A stretch of DNA of 62,277 bases from Nitrospinota bacterium (GCA_013349585.1 DUZG01000006.1:1-62277), one strand, 5' to 3'. Positions 29,851 to 40,354 are shown, numbered from the stretch's first letter. Made by a program: numbers and translations. Notes: generated by a model from the sequence alone, not told the origin.

Positions 29851-30052
29851 TGAACAATCCCAAATTTAAAAGTTTTCAATTTGATCTGAAACCTGGATTA
29901 TATTTTTTATAGGGTCTGGCTCTTTGTTTCAGATTGCCTAGGTTTGATGCGGTATTGGCAAGTGATGAACTAGCGATGGTGTCCCTATGGAACCAGATGC
30001 CTTATGAGAAAATAATTCAAAAAAAAAACAGTACCCCAATAATCATATTTTT

Positions 30053-31035
30053 TTAAGGCTAATTCTGAGCTTATTGCTAAAGTCCTTTGGGTTGTATGAA
30101 TGGCTCCTTCGTCTCCCAATATTAATTTGTGTAATTTTAAGTATTTATCTCAGTTTCAAGGCAGGCAAGGTCATCGGAAAAGATGCACTGGTAGGTTGGA
30201 TGACAGCTTTTTTTTTGGCCTTACCTTAAGTGAGTGGCATATATTTGTCCCTACAAATACTTGAGGCTATCTTGTAATTATGATGTTGGGGCAAATTTTT
30301 TTTGTAAAACTGTTAGGACGATTGAAAGAAAAACAAAATACGTATTCAATACGACAGGGGAAAAGCAAATATTTTAGTAAGTTCATTGAGTGGATTGTCG
30401 ATTTGGACCGTGTGAAGCTGGACTTTACCCTCATTTATTTTTTTCAAATTATATTTAGCTATATGTTTTTTGGGAATTATTGTTTCAAGAAGGGCCGTTA
30501 AAAAAACTTCTGAAAACATACTTCTTGTTCCATTGATAACTTTGCTGGCAGGTTTGGTAGTTTTTTACTGGAAGTATTATGTGTGGATATCTCCAGAAAT
30601 GTAGGCTTCAGAAAAATCAAATGCAACAATCTTCTTTGAACTTACTGTTTAGTGAAGTGATGGTTAAATGGTTGGCTCCATTTGAACAATTAAAATTTAT
30701 ATTTCTGACTTAGGCGCTTGCATGGGGAGGGGTGGAGCTTGTGGAAACAAAAACCAGAAAAAATATAACTTATAGTATTAATTTTGCTCGGACATATTAT
30801 TGCAGGAATTTTAGGATTTAAATTAGGATTGTTGCCGGGAGTACCTCATGCTCGGACCTATTTTTATTTGCAACCATTTTTCATAATGTTAGCTTCATTG
30901 GGAGTTTTTATATTAGGAAGAGCATTAAGGTGCTGTATTAAGGACAAACTTAATGAAAAGACTAAAAAAATAATACTTCCATTGGCATTCGGGATGATTG
31001 GATTTATTTTCATATTAACAGCGACTACTAAATAG
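30053..31035 (+). pseudogene. Decayed membrane-protein sequence (several out-of-frame hydrophobic fragments)
   Basis: This stretch shows hydrophobic coding-like pieces in different frames. They are 30053-30277, with TAA at 30227-30229 inside (WLLRLPILICVILSIYL, then GWMTAFFLALP). Next comes a piece ending at the TAG 30602-30604 (ENILLVPLITLLAGLVVFYW). A short piece runs 30621-30713, and a more coherent three-TM ORF runs 30784-31035 (GHIIAGILGFKLGLLPG, LASLGVFILG, LAFGMIGFIFILT) from a TTG. I recognise no family. The 30784 ORF could be a surviving small membrane protein; the rest looks like remnants. Bases 29851-30052 hold nothing I can support. Confidence 0.35.
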
Positions 31036-31105
31036 TTATCAGGAAAATTATATAAAATGTTCATAACGTGAGCCTCTAAAAAAGGTATTGGATTTCGCGC
31101 GATAA

Positions 31106-31861
31106 TTGAATAAAAATAATTTATTTATCACTCCAGATGATATACATGTCGAATTTTATCTTTATGGGGCAGTTGAAATGCGACAGGGGGTTGAAAATAT
31201 TCTTAGAGAAGGAAGGTTGATAATATTTATTTTCTTGAATACCATAAAAATGGAACTTCTTCCTTCGTAGTCCCAAAAGATAGGAAATTTATAAAGTTTT
31301 TGGGTATCATCCCTTGGTTCACAATGATAAGAATGATTTTCCTTCATTGCCTATAGAGGCAATGAAGGAAGTAGATCGATTAGGACCTTTCGTGTTCCAT
31401 AAAATAAATCCTGGTTGGTTGAAGAAAAAGAAAATTTGAAAAAAGAATTTGAAACTGTGGGTGTAATGGGGGAGAAATACTTCCTATGGAAAAGCACGGA
31501 AGTTGGGAAAGACATCCAAAATCAAATAAAATATGTAGATTCATTTTTAATAGCTTTTAAAACAAAACAATCTAAGGCTCGATATAACCTGAACTTAAAT
31601 TTGATGAATGTGTCAGGGGGCGAGATAGATTTTTCGGCAGCCTTTTTAGAAGGCCAAATGATAGATAAGCAGATAAAGTATAACCCTACTTGGAAAGTAA
31701 ATGGTTGGTCTCTGGATCACCCCTATTGGAACAGTATATTAAACCGGAATTGGAATCCGGCGGTTTCAGTTTCTTCCGGAGCGAGTACGATTGCTGTGTT
31801 GGATGTGCATTTATTCGAAAAGAAAAATTCAGGAATGTTGAAAGATTTTTTAAGTTATTAA
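31106..31861 (+). pseudogene. Frameshifted gene of unknown function
   Basis: Four successive pieces in changing frames read as one soluble protein: TPDDIHVEFYLYGAVEM..., then VDNIYFLEYHKNGTSSFVV, then FPSLPIEAMKEVDRLGPFVF, then a last 148-codon piece from about 31415 to 31861. Frame changes fall near 31203, 31302 and 31410. The pieces join without overlap or gap, as expected of a single gene hit by small indels. Only the 3' piece remains as an ORF and it has no ribosome-binding site. I do not recognise the family. The downstream hldD starts 45 bases later. Confidence 0.5.
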
Positions 31862-31905
31862 ATTTCGATGCCCGATGATCTAGTAAAATTTGGAGTTAAT
31901 GGAAC

Positions 31906-32886
31906 ATGATTGTTGTTACTGGTGGAGCAGGCTTTATCGGCAGTGCTCTGATACATGGATTAAACAAAAAAGGCATAAAAAATATCTGGGTTGTCGATCA
32001 GGTTGACCATCTTGATAAACAGGAAAACTTGAACCTTCTCGCTTTTGACCGTCTGATTGGGATAGATGATTTTCTGAAAGATGTTTTGGAGAAAAGACTT
32101 GCCCGTTGCGATGCGATACTTCATATGGGTGCCTGTTCGTCAACAACTGAAACCGATGAATCTTTTTTGACAAAAAATAATTTTGAATATACGCGACATC
32201 TGGCTAGTTTTTGTCTAGAAAAGGGAATTCGATTTATTTATGCCTCCAGCGCGGCCACCTATGGTGCAGGTGAAAACGGCTACTCCGATGATGAATCCGG
32301 ATTGAAAGTTTTAAAGCCTCTCAACCTGTATGGAGATAGTAAACAAAAATTTGATTTATGGGCTCAAGCGCAGGGTGCCTTGAATAAACTGGTAGGATTG
32401 AAATATTTCAACGTGTACGGTCCTAATGAATACCATAAGCAGGACATGCAGAGCATGGTGCGAAAAGGATTTCTTCAACTACGCGATACGGACAAGTTAC
32501 GTCTGTTCAAGTCTTATAAGTCTGAATATTCTGATGGAGATCAGGAAAGGGATTTTTTATACATAAAAGATGCTGTGGCTATGACTCTGTTTTTTCTAGA
32601 GCGACAAGATGTAGGAGGAATCTTTAATGTAGGGTCGGGTAAGGCGAGAAACTGGAACGATCTTGCGAAAGCAATTTTTGTGGCGATGAATAAACAACTC
32701 AACATTGAATATATTGATATGCCCTCGGAGATCAGAAACCAGTATCAATACCACACTTGTTCAGACACCGAAAAAATTCGTAATGCTGGGTACTCTCAAT
32801 CTGTTATGTCACTGGAAGAGGGTATTGACGATTATGTAACTCAATATCTTATTCCTGGAAAGCATTTAGGGGCGGGTACTGTGTAA
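31906..32886 (+). CDS. hldD: ADP-L-glycero-D-manno-heptose 6-epimerase
   Basis: HldD epimerises ADP-D,D-heptose to ADP-L,D-heptose for the LPS inner core. It is a 326-residue extended SDR with NAD(P) motif VTGGAGFIGS at residues 4-13. HMGACSSTTETDE is diagnostic of this family, and the catalytic YGDSK has Tyr and Lys four apart. YFNVYGPNEYHKQDMQSMV and DGDQERDFLYIKD are also family hallmarks. GGAG lies about 10 bases before the ATG. It converges on hldE, so the heptose genes sit together but on opposite strands. Confidence 0.95.
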   Translation: MIVVTGGAGFIGSALIHGLNKKGIKNIWVVDQVDHLDKQENLNLLAFDRLIGIDDFLKDVLEKRLARCDAILHMGACSSTTETDESFLTKNNFEYTRHLASFCLEKGIRFIYASSAATYGAGENGYSDDESGLKVLKPLNLYGDSKQKFDLWAQAQGALNKLVGLKYFNVYGPNEYHKQDMQSMVRKGFLQLRDTDKLRLFKSYKSEYSDGDQERDFLYIKDAVAMTLFFLERQDVGGIFNVGSGKARNWNDLAKAIFVAMNKQLNIEYIDMPSEIRNQYQYHTCSDTEKIRNAGYSQSVMSLEEGIDDYVTQYLIPGKHLGAGTV

Positions 32887-32926
32887 ACCGAGACAAACTT
32901 CCAAAAAACTATTCAGCTCAACGCTT

Positions 32927-34414
32927 CTAATTTCCATTGCTGTCCTCAGAAGATTGGTGCTTGGCGAGGATTTTTTCCAAGGTCATAGTTGTCGAGTGAC
33001 CCTTTAATATTGGGATGAGTTCAACGTGCGCACCATAACCCTCAACTATTTCGCGTCCGACAACCTCATCAATTTTATAGTCATCGCCTTTTACCAAGAT
33101 GTCAGGTCTTATTTCGCGGATCAGTTTTTCTGGAGTGGCTTCATTAAAGAGCGTGATGTAATCAACAAACTTTAATGCGGAAAGAATATTGGCGCGCTCT
33201 TTTTCATTTTTTATAGGTCGACCTTCTCCCTTTAAGTTTCGGACGGATTCATCAGTGTTGAGTCCGACCACTAAGATATCTCCCAGAGATTTTGATTTTT
33301 GCAAAAATTCGATATGGCCTCCGTGCAGGATATCGAAACAACCGTTTGTGAATACGACTTTTTTTTCAGTACTTTTTGCAAGGCCGACGATTTTCTTTAA
33401 CTCTTCAAGTTCTAGAACGGTATGCGAAGTGCGCAGCATTTCATCATGAAGAAATTCGTTTATTTCGTTTAAGGTGACGACGGCGGTTCCCACTTTTCCG
33501 ACCACGATGCTGGCGGCCACATTGGAAAGCCATGCGGATTCTTTGAAATCGAAACCCATAAACACAGCCATGCTAAACACACTTATAACGGTATCGCCTG
33601 CGCCGGTAACGTCAAAAACTTCTTTTGCTTCTGTGGGGATAGAAGCAGACTTTTCCTTGTTTTGGAAAAGCGTCATGCCATCCTTTCCCTGGGTGATGAG
33701 AATAGCTTTGGCGCGTGTAAGATTTAATAGATATTCAGCTGCCCGGTTGAGGCTTTCTTTATTCGTAATTTTGATCGGTGCAGACTGAGAAACTTCCTTT
33801 AAATTTGGAGTGATGACGGTAGCATCTTTATAAAGCGAGAAGTCGGAGCTTTTAGGGTCTACGATGACCTGCTTTTTAACTTTCTTTGCCCGATGCATGA
33901 TCGCGTGTATGACTTTTTCAGTAAGTATTCCTTTTTGATAATCAGAGCAAACCACACCATCCATGCTGGGAAGAGTTTGGTTTATATATTGGATGAGCTT
34001 TTTTTCGGTTTCTTCGGTAATAGGTCTGTTATCTTCCTTATCTATTCGAAGGACCTGTTGGTTGTGGGCAATGATGCGCATTTTCGAAGTGGTAGGTCGA
34101 TGCACAAAACGGAATATTCCCTCTGTCTGGATGGAACGGTTATGAATGGTTTGTAAAAGCTTATCGCCTTTTTCATCCTGACCGATGGCTCCACAAAGGT
34201 GAACTTCGCATCCCAAGGCAACCAGATTGTTGGCAACATTTGCAGCGCCACCGAGAGCAAGGGTTTCTGAACGAGTTTCTAGAATAGGAACCGGTGCTTC
34301 AGGGGAAATGCGATTTATCCCACCCCAGATGTATTCATCCAGTATAAGGTCGCCGATCACTAAGACTGTTGGCCGGTCTTGTTGTTCAAAGAAAAATTTA
34401 AATCGTTCTTTCAT
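32927..34414 (-). CDS. hldE: Bifunctional D-glycero-beta-D-manno-heptose-7-phosphate kinase / heptose 1-phosphate adenylyltransferase
   Basis: HldE carries two steps of ADP-heptose synthesis. The N-terminal ribokinase-type domain (about 1-325) shows GDLILDEYIWG, LGGAANVANNL and the catalytic VTGAGDTV. The C-terminal nucleotidyltransferase (about 345-485) has the TNGCFDILHGGH signature and LVVGLNTDESV. At 495 residues it is full length, so the fused form is present rather than separate HldA and HldC. The ATG directly follows the gmhA stop (TAAATG), so the two are translationally coupled. The GmhB phosphatase is not in the window. Confidence 0.95.
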   Translation of the reverse strand: MKERFKFFFEQQDRPTVLVIGDLILDEYIWGGINRISPEAPVPILETRSETLALGGAANVANNLVALGCEVHLCGAIGQDEKGDKLLQTIHNRSIQTEGIFRFVHRPTTSKMRIIAHNQQVLRIDKEDNRPITEETEKKLIQYINQTLPSMDGVVCSDYQKGILTEKVIHAIMHRAKKVKKQVIVDPKSSDFSLYKDATVITPNLKEVSQSAPIKITNKESLNRAAEYLLNLTRAKAILITQGKDGMTLFQNKEKSASIPTEAKEVFDVTGAGDTVISVFSMAVFMGFDFKESAWLSNVAASIVVGKVGTAVVTLNEINEFLHDEMLRTSHTVLELEELKKIVGLAKSTEKKVVFTNGCFDILHGGHIEFLQKSKSLGDILVVGLNTDESVRNLKGEGRPIKNEKERANILSALKFVDYITLFNEATPEKLIREIRPDILVKGDDYKIDEVVGREIVEGYGAHVELIPILKGHSTTMTLEKILAKHQSSEDSNGN

Positions 34415-34975
34415 TTATAAGTCTTCTTCTATAATTTCACAGATGATATGGCCGATGGTTATATGAACCTCCTGAATCCGAGCTGTATCGTTTGAAGGGA
34501 TAACGATAGGAAGGTTCACGGCATCTTTTAATTTTCCACCATCATTTCCAATAAGTCCAATGGTGTATGCGCCGATAGTGTTGGCCTTATTTACAGCCCG
34601 AAGCACATTTTCAGAGTTTCCACTGGTGCTGATACCAATAACCGCATCGTTTTTATTTGCGTGAGCTTCAACCTGCCGCTCGAAAATAGTATCGAACCCA
34701 TAATCGTTTCCAAGTGCAGTTAACGAAGAGGTGTCGACAGTTAAGGCGAGCGCGGGTATGGCTTTTCTTTCTTTTTTAAACCGACCCACTAATTCAGCAG
34801 CAATGTGTTGGGCATCTCCTGCGCTTCCACCATTGCCCATCAATAACAATTTTCCTCCTGCTTCGAGTCTACTTTTTATTTGCTGCGCTGCATCCAATAT
34901 TTCAGAAGAAAGCGTTTCAGCTACTGTTCTTTTTAAGTTGGCACTGATATTAAGAAGATTTTTTACACGTTCCAT
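34415..34975 (-). CDS. gmhA: Sedoheptulose 7-phosphate isomerase
   Basis: GmhA is the first enzyme of ADP-heptose synthesis. It is a 186-residue SIS-domain protein with GNGGSAGDAQHIAAELVGRF (substrate loop), TVDTSSLTALGNDYGFD and GISTSGNSENVL, followed by EVHITIGHIICE with the active-site Glu and His. Length and motifs are typical. It lies directly before hldE and after the broken radC on the minus strand. Confidence 0.95.
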   Translation of the reverse strand: MERVKNLLNISANLKRTVAETLSSEILDAAQQIKSRLEAGGKLLLMGNGGSAGDAQHIAAELVGRFKKERKAIPALALTVDTSSLTALGNDYGFDTIFERQVEAHANKNDAVIGISTSGNSENVLRAVNKANTIGAYTIGLIGNDGGKLKDAVNLPIVIPSNDTARIQEVHITIGHIICEIIEEDL

Positions 34976-35003
34976 TTTTTATTGTCAGAAAAGTAGAGGG
35001 TTT

Positions 35004-35652
35004 TTATAAAAGTCCTTCATCTGCAAAGCTGAAGAAATTGTTGTCACAAATGATAATATGGTCGACCATGTTTATTCCAATTGTATTTCCTGTTTTACTG
35101 AGCCTGTGGGTGATCTCCAAATCCTGTTGGATTGGTTTCGGGTCTCCGCTGGGATGATTGTGAATCAGCGCGAACGATGCTCGCATTCAAGCTACCTTCC
35201 GAGATGGTTATTTCTTTTACAAGTTGAAGCTTAGGATTAAGAAGTACGATTTTTACTATTTCTTTTTTAAGATTTTTTAAAAAGAGTGAAAAATATTCTA
35301 AGAAAACCCGACTGGATTTCATTTTTATTTTTTTACCTGAAGTTTTTGCGGCCATCCGCTTGCCAACTTCCAAGGCTGCTTTTATTTGAGTGGTTTTTAC
35401 TGTACCTATCCCTTGGATCTGGCAAATTTCGGTGATGGATGCCTGATCAATGCTTTCGAAGGTTTCAAATTTATTTAGTAGGTCACGGCTCAAGTCTACC
35501 GCATTATTTCTTGCACGTAGGTCTCCAGACCCTATCAGAATTCCAAGAAAATGAGCATCGGACTGGCTATTGCCACCATATTTAATAAGTCGCTCTCGGG
35601 ACCGCTCGTCTTCTGGCCAATCTATTATGGAAGCTGAGTTTTTCCCTGGCAT
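35004..35652 (-). pseudogene. radC: RadC/JAB-domain protein gene with internal deletion and frameshift
   Basis: The 5' piece has the helix-hairpin-helix domain of RadC (about residues 20-90, with QIQGIGTVKTTQIKAALEVG) and the start of the JAB domain (ITISEGSLNA). The 3' piece, in another frame, carries the metal motif IHNHPSGDPKPIQQD, then DHIIICDNNFFSFADEGLL. Between SLN and ASFALIHNHPSGD the family has a segment with HPREI of roughly 15-20 residues that is missing, so a deletion near 35185-35190 also shifted the frame. Translation would end in about 25 out-of-frame residues without the metal site. The gene sits between the intact gmhA and the SDR gene. Confidence 0.85.
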
Positions 35653-35658
35653 ATCATC

Positions 35659-36597
35659 TCAGGAAGAATTGATCTGTTGCTTAAAGTATTCCAATGTAGA
35701 CCCCAGACCTTCATCCAAACTAACTTTTGGTGCCCAATCGAGCAATTTTTTTGCAAGAGTAATATTGGGTTGCCGCGTTTTAGGGTCATCTTCCGGCAAA
35801 GGAACTTGTACAATTTTACTCTTGCTTTGGGTTGCTTGCAAAATTTTATCCGCCATTTGCTGGATCGTCATTTCAATAGGATTACCAATATTCACGGGTT
35901 CGTGTTGGTCAGACATCAATAAACGATAAATGCCTTCGACCAAATCGGTGACATAACAGAAGCTACGCGTTTGCGAGCCATTTCCGTAAATAGTAAGGTC
36001 TTCGCCGGTAAGAGCTTGCTTGAGAAAATTGGGTATTGCCCGGCCATCCTTGATGCGCATTCTTGGTCCGTAGGTATTAAATATGCGGACGATCTTAGTA
36101 TTGATGCCATGTGTCCTGTGGTAGGCCATGGTAATGGCTTCCGCGAATCTTTTTGCTTCATCATAAACGCCTCGTGGTCCAATGGGATTAACGTTGCCCC
36201 AATACCCCTCGGGTTGAGGATGAACCAAAGGGTCTCCGTATACTTCGGAAGTTGAAGCTAGAAGAAAAGTGGCATTTTTAGCTTTAGCAACGCCTAGCGC
36301 ATTATGGGTTCCCAAGGCCCCTACTTTTAAAGTCTGTATCGGTAACTCTAGGTAATCGATAGGGCTGGCAGGAGATGCAAAATGAAGAATGTAATCCAGG
36401 TCTCCATCCAGATCAATAAATTCGGATACATTGTGATTAACGAAATGAAAATTCCCGCTTTTTATTCCAGAAATATTTTTCTTGGATCCAGTGATCAAAT
36501 TATCCATACAGACCACTTCATGTCCTTTGTTCACCAGATATTCGCATAAATGCGATCCTAGAAAACCTGCTCCACCTGTAACCAAAGTTCTTGGCAT
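35659..36597 (-). CDS. UDP-glucuronate decarboxylase-like extended SDR (UDP-xylose synthase family)
   Basis: This 312-residue NAD-dependent SDR has [15 protein letters not shown] at the N-terminus. It also has [11 protein letters not shown] and [14 protein letters not shown], both typical of UDP-xylose synthase, the catalytic [10 protein letters not shown] with Tyr and Lys, and [11 protein letters not shown]. It would convert UDP-glucuronate to UDP-xylose or the 4-keto pentose for surface polysaccharide or LPS. No UDP-glucose dehydrogenase is in the window. AGAGGT precedes the start. Its position with the heptose genes supports an envelope sugar role. The exact product is inferred from family motifs. 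Confidence 0.85.
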   Translation of the reverse strand: MPRTLVTGGAGFLGSHLCEYLVNKGHEVVCMDNLITGSKKNISGIKSGNFHFVNHNVSEFIDLDGDLDYILHFASPASPIDYLELPIQTLKVGALGTHNALGVAKAKNATFLLASTSEVYGDPLVHPQPEGYWGNVNPIGPRGVYDEAKRFAEAITMAYHRTHGINTKIVRIFNTYGPRMRIKDGRAIPNFLKQALTGEDLTIYGNGSQTRSFCYVTDLVEGIYRLLMSDQHEPVNIGNPIEMTIQQMADKILQATQSKSKIVQVPLPEDDPKTRQPNITLAKKLLDWAPKVSLDEGLGSTLEYFKQQINSS

Positions 36598-36629
36598 ATC
36601 GACCTCTTGAATTTTTGGAAAATTAAAAC

Positions 36630-37559
36630 TTATCCGAATATGTCGTCGCGATTGATTTTATAACCCGAGAGAAAACTTTTTACTGGCATGGCTTTTTTTC
36701 CTTCGGGTTTAAGTTCTATTATTTTTAATCGATTTTTGCCTGTGCCCACTTCAATGCCCGTGTCGGTGATGCGTTCAACATGACCGGGACGATCTGAAGA
36801 CTCTCCCAGAACAATCTCGCCCTTTAAGATAGCAAGTCTTTTGCCGTTATACAAAGTATGTGTTCCGGGCCATGGGCTCAGACCTCGAATTTTGTTAAAG
36901 ATATTTTTAGCATTCAATTCCCAATCGATAAGGCTTTCCTCCTTTTTCAGTTTAGGAGCATAGCTGGCAAGTTCGGAGTTTTGAGGTGTTGGAAGAAGAT
37001 CATTTTTTTGCAACCGGGAAAGAGTTTCAAGGATCAGCTCTCCACCTTGTTCTGACAACTTATCGTGAAGGGATTGTGCATCGTCGTTTTGATCGATGGG
37101 TGTTTCATCAACGAGTAATATATCTCCCGTGTCCATTCCTTTATCCATAATCATGGATGTAACTCCCGAACGAGTGTCTCCATTAAGGATAGCGCGGTTG
37201 ATGGGAGAAGCTCCCCGGTATTTGGGTAGCAACGAAGAATGCAGGTTGATACAAAATTGTTTGGGTACTTTAAGAAGAGCTTCACTAAGAATCTGGCCAA
37301 ACGCGACAACGATTATATAGTCGGGGCGATTTTCTAAAAGTGATGCGATGAATTCCTGCGTATTGACTGTTGCAGGTTGCAGTAGAGGAAGATTGTTTTC
37401 CAACGCGAATTTTTTAATGGTGGAGTCGACCTGTTTTTGTCCTCGGCCTTTGGGCCGGTCGGGTTGGGTTATCACCGATAAAATACTATGGGAAGAGTAA
37501 TGAATTTTCTTTAAGGTCGGAAGTGCGAACTCAGGGGTTCCCATAAAAACTATATTCAT
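36630..37559 (-). CDS. fmt: Methionyl-tRNA formyltransferase
   Basis: Fmt formylates initiator Met-tRNA with 10-formyl-THF. The 309-residue protein starts [16 protein letters not shown]. It contains the catalytic [18 protein letters not shown] (Asn and His region), then a C-terminal tRNA-binding OB domain (about 205-305). Its ATG overlaps the def stop by four bases, the standard def-fmt pair in which Def later removes the formyl group. Confidence 0.96.
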   Translation of the reverse strand: MNIVFMGTPEFALPTLKKIHYSSHSILSVITQPDRPKGRGQKQVDSTIKKFALENNLPLLQPATVNTQEFIASLLENRPDYIIVVAFGQILSEALLKVPKQFCINLHSSLLPKYRGASPINRAILNGDTRSGVTSMIMDKGMDTGDILLVDETPIDQNDDAQSLHDKLSEQGGELILETLSRLQKNDLLPTPQNSELASYAPKLKKEESLIDWELNAKNIFNKIRGLSPWPGTHTLYNGKRLAILKGEIVLGESSDRPGHVERITDTGIEVGTGKNRLKIIELKPEGKKAMPVKSFLSGYKINRDDIFG

Positions 37560-38068
37560 GCATCCTGCTCTTTAAGTTTCTTCTTGAACTTTCGTTTCAT
37601 TATATCCCGCTTTACTTTTCCCAAGTTGTCCCAAAATAAAACCCCGTTTAAATGATCCATTTCGTGCTGCAAGGCGCGGGCTAGATATCCCTTTGCTTCA
37701 AAGCGAACATCGTTACCATTCAGATCAATGGCTTTTACTTCTATTTGGATTGCGCGATTCACCTGGGCAACCACATCAGGAATGCTGAGACAGCCTTCCT
37801 CGCCCAGTTCATTTCCTTCCATGGCTGTAATTTCTGGATTTATGAGAGTGATTAAATTATCTTTATCAGTTTCGATTCCCATATTAACGACAAACAATCG
37901 CCAGGGAACTCCAATCTGATTTGCTGCTAGGCCAACTCCCGGAGCAGCAAGGGTGGTTTCGATCATATCTTCCGAGAGGGTAACCAACTCTCCGTCAATA
38001 TTTTCAATGATCTGGCATTGTTTTCTTAAAACCGGATCGAAACAATTTTTGATGGGTAGTAATGCCAT
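37556..38068 (-). CDS. def: Peptide deformylase
   Basis: Def removes the N-formyl group from nascent proteins. The 170-residue metalloenzyme has the three canonical motifs: GVGLAANQIGV, EEGCLSIPDV (metal Cys) and LQHEMDHLNG (metal His pair and catalytic Glu). It is coupled to fmt by a four-base overlap. It begins 30 bases after the argJ stop. Confidence 0.96.
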   Translation of the reverse strand: MALLPIKNCFDPVLRKQCQIIENIDGELVTLSEDMIETTLAAPGVGLAANQIGVPWRLFVVNMGIETDKDNLITLINPEITAMEGNELGEEGCLSIPDVVAQVNRAIQIEVKAIDLNGNDVRFEAKGYLARALQHEMDHLNGVLFWDNLGKVKRDIMKRKFKKKLKEQDA

Positions 38069-38098
38069 TATTAAAAAAAACTAGATGGGTTTAGAAAG

Positions 38099-39310
38099 TT
38101 AGGTCGTATATTCAGCATTTATTTTTACATAATCGTAGGATAGATCGCAGGTTAAAACTTCTTCCCACTCTTTGCCACATTTTAAATCAATGGTGATATC
38201 GATTTCATGTTGTTTCATGGCTTTGACCAACTTTTGCGGTGGTATATTTGTCGGGTTGCCATTTTTTAAAAGCCGGTTGTTATTTAAAGAAATATCAACC
38301 TTGTCAGGGTCAAAGGCTGCCCCCGCATTTCCCACAGCGCAAAAAATTCGCCCCCAATTTGGGTCCTCTCCAAACAATGCAGTTTTGACAAGAGAGGATG
38401 TGGCGACAGAATTTGCAACGAGATAGGCCTGTTTACGTGTTTTTCCTCCTTGAACTCGGACCGTGACGAACTTGGTCGCGCCTTCTCCATCAAGAACAAT
38501 TTTAGATGCCAGGTTTTTACATAGTTTCGTCAAGGCTTTTAAGAATTCCCGATAGGCTGGCGTGCCAGGTTTTATCGCAGAATTTTTCGCCCTGCCATTA
38601 GCAAGTATGGCAACACAGTCGTTGGTGCTGTTATCTCCATCAACCGTGATACGATTGAAGGAGCGGTCCGCAGCTTCTGTCAAAGACATTTTAAGGGTTT
38701 TTGAATCGATGGCTGCATTGGTAAACACAAACCCGAGCATAGTAGCCATATTGGGATGGACCATTCCAGATCCTTTGGTGATTCCCCCAATTACGATACG
38801 TTTTCCTTTAAAAGAATAACTTATCCGATCTGATTTGGAGACTAGATCTGTGGTCATGATGGCTTCTGATGCATCGGTCCAGTTTTTAGCTTTTCCGCCT
38901 AATTCTGTAACCAGTTTTGGAGTAGCCTTTAAAATTTTATCGGAAGGAAGTGGAACGCCAATAATTCCGGTGGAAGCAATGAATACTTCTTTTTGTGGAA
39001 TGCCAAGTTCCTGGGCAACTTTTTTTGTGATCGCATCGCAATCTTTTAATCCCTTTGAACCGGTTACCGCATTGGCATTCCCACTGTTAACGATAACGGC
39101 GCGGCAGCTACCCGACTTGGCCAGCGCGCGACGGCTCCAAGTCACACCCGGCGACACCACACGGTTTTTGGTAAAGACAGCGGCGGCGGTTGCGGGAGAC
39201 TCAGAAACAATGAGTGCCAGATCTTTGATGTAATCGTCTTTTATTCCGCAGTCCAGTCCCGCGGCTTTGAATCCCGGCACGGCGGGGTTGCGGTTTTTTA
39301 ATATTTTCAT
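38099..39310 (-). CDS. argJ: Bifunctional ornithine acetyltransferase / N-acetylglutamate synthase
   Basis: ArgJ recycles the acetyl group from N-acetylornithine to glutamate in arginine synthesis. The 403-residue precursor cleaves itself before the Thr of HPNMATMLG (about residue 182) into two subunits. The preceding KGSGMVHPN and the SRCxxN-like start (FTKNRVVSPGV) match the family. TVDGDNSTNDCVAIL is the conserved active-site segment. It lies 6 bases after argC on the same strand, an argCJ operon. Whether it is mono- or bifunctional cannot be read from sequence. Confidence 0.95.
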   Translation of the reverse strand: MKILKNRNPAVPGFKAAGLDCGIKDDYIKDLALIVSESPATAAAVFTKNRVVSPGVTWSRRALAKSGSCRAVIVNSGNANAVTGSKGLKDCDAITKKVAQELGIPQKEVFIASTGIIGVPLPSDKILKATPKLVTELGGKAKNWTDASEAIMTTDLVSKSDRISYSFKGKRIVIGGITKGSGMVHPNMATMLGFVFTNAAIDSKTLKMSLTEAADRSFNRITVDGDNSTNDCVAILANGRAKNSAIKPGTPAYREFLKALTKLCKNLASKIVLDGEGATKFVTVRVQGGKTRKQAYLVANSVATSSLVKTALFGEDPNWGRIFCAVGNAGAAFDPDKVDISLNNNRLLKNGNPTNIPPQKLVKAMKQHEIDITIDLKCGKEWEEVLTCDLSYDYVKINAEYTT

Positions 39311-39316
39311 GGTACT

Positions 39317-40354
39317 CTAAGGAAAAATTGCAGGTGATTGAAGTGACATTTTTTCTTCAAATCCAAGCATGATGTTCATATTTTGAATAGCTTGCCCCGA
39401 AGCACCTTTGATAAGGTTGTCTAAGGCGCTGGTGATGACGAGTCGATCTACTCGTGTATCTACCTTGATTCCAATATCGCAAAAGTTGGAGCCAGTGATA
39501 GAGTGAGTGTTGGCAAACCGGTCTTTGCTAAGAACGCGAACGAAATATTCATCGTTGTAAAAATTTTGATAATGTTCGATTAGTTTATCATCACTTAACT
39601 TCTTTTTCAGATCGATGTAAACCGTGCTCAGCATTCCGCGGCTCATAGGTATAAGATGCGGAGAAAAACTAATTTTAACAGGGTTGCCCGCCAGACTCGA
39701 AAGCTCCTGTTCCATTTCGGGTGTGTGGCGATGACCTGCCAAACCATAAGGGCTCACCCCTTCGTTTGCTTCCGAAAACTGGCTGGCCATGAAAGGCTTG
39801 CGTCCCGCGCCCGAAACGCCTGATTTGCTATCAGAAATAATGCTGTCCAGATTTACCCAATCGGTTTTCATCAAGGGAGCCAAGGCAAGAATAACACTGG
39901 TGGGATAACAACCAGGGTTGGCAACTGCCTGCGCACTTTTTATTTTTTCGCGATGCAACTCGGGAAGACCGTATACGATTTTTGACAACAATTCGGGATG
40001 TGTGTGAGTCAGCGAGTACCATTCTGGATAAGCATCTGCATCTTTTAATCGATAGTCGGCACTCAGGTCAATGACCTTGCAGTTGGACTTTATTAATTGC
40101 GGTAGTTTATCCATCGCGGTGGTGTGGGGTAATGCTAGGAAAACCACATCGCAGGTTTTTAAAGTTTGACTATCGAAAGGTTGCAATTCAATGTCGATTA
40201 TTCCATTCAGTGATGGAAAAACATCGGCGATTGATTTTCCTTTATATGTCTCGGAAGTCAAAACGGTCAACTCGGCCTCAGGATGATTTACCAAAAGGCG
40301 TATCAACTCGAGTCCGGTATACCCGCTGGCTCCGGCAATTCCGACTTTTATCAT
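39317..40354 (-). CDS. argC: N-acetyl-gamma-glutamyl-phosphate reductase
   Basis: ArgC reduces N-acetylglutamyl phosphate with NADPH. The 345-residue protein has the NADPH motif GIAGASGYTGLELIRLL, the catalytic Cys in ANPGCYPTSV (about residue 147), the KSGVSGAGRKP loop, and the C-terminal His region (FSPHLIPMSRGMLST). Length is normal. It starts an argC-argJ operon, about 130 bases downstream of the rpsI terminator. Confidence 0.96.
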   Translation of the reverse strand: MIKVGIAGASGYTGLELIRLLVNHPEAELTVLTSETYKGKSIADVFPSLNGIIDIELQPFDSQTLKTCDVVFLALPHTTAMDKLPQLIKSNCKVIDLSADYRLKDADAYPEWYSLTHTHPELLSKIVYGLPELHREKIKSAQAVANPGCYPTSVILALAPLMKTDWVNLDSIISDSKSGVSGAGRKPFMASQFSEANEGVSPYGLAGHRHTPEMEQELSSLAGNPVKISFSPHLIPMSRGMLSTVYIDLKKKLSDDKLIEHYQNFYNDEYFVRVLSKDRFANTHSITGSNFCDIGIKVDTRVDRLVITSALDNLIKGASGQAIQNMNIMLGFEEKMSLQSPAIFP

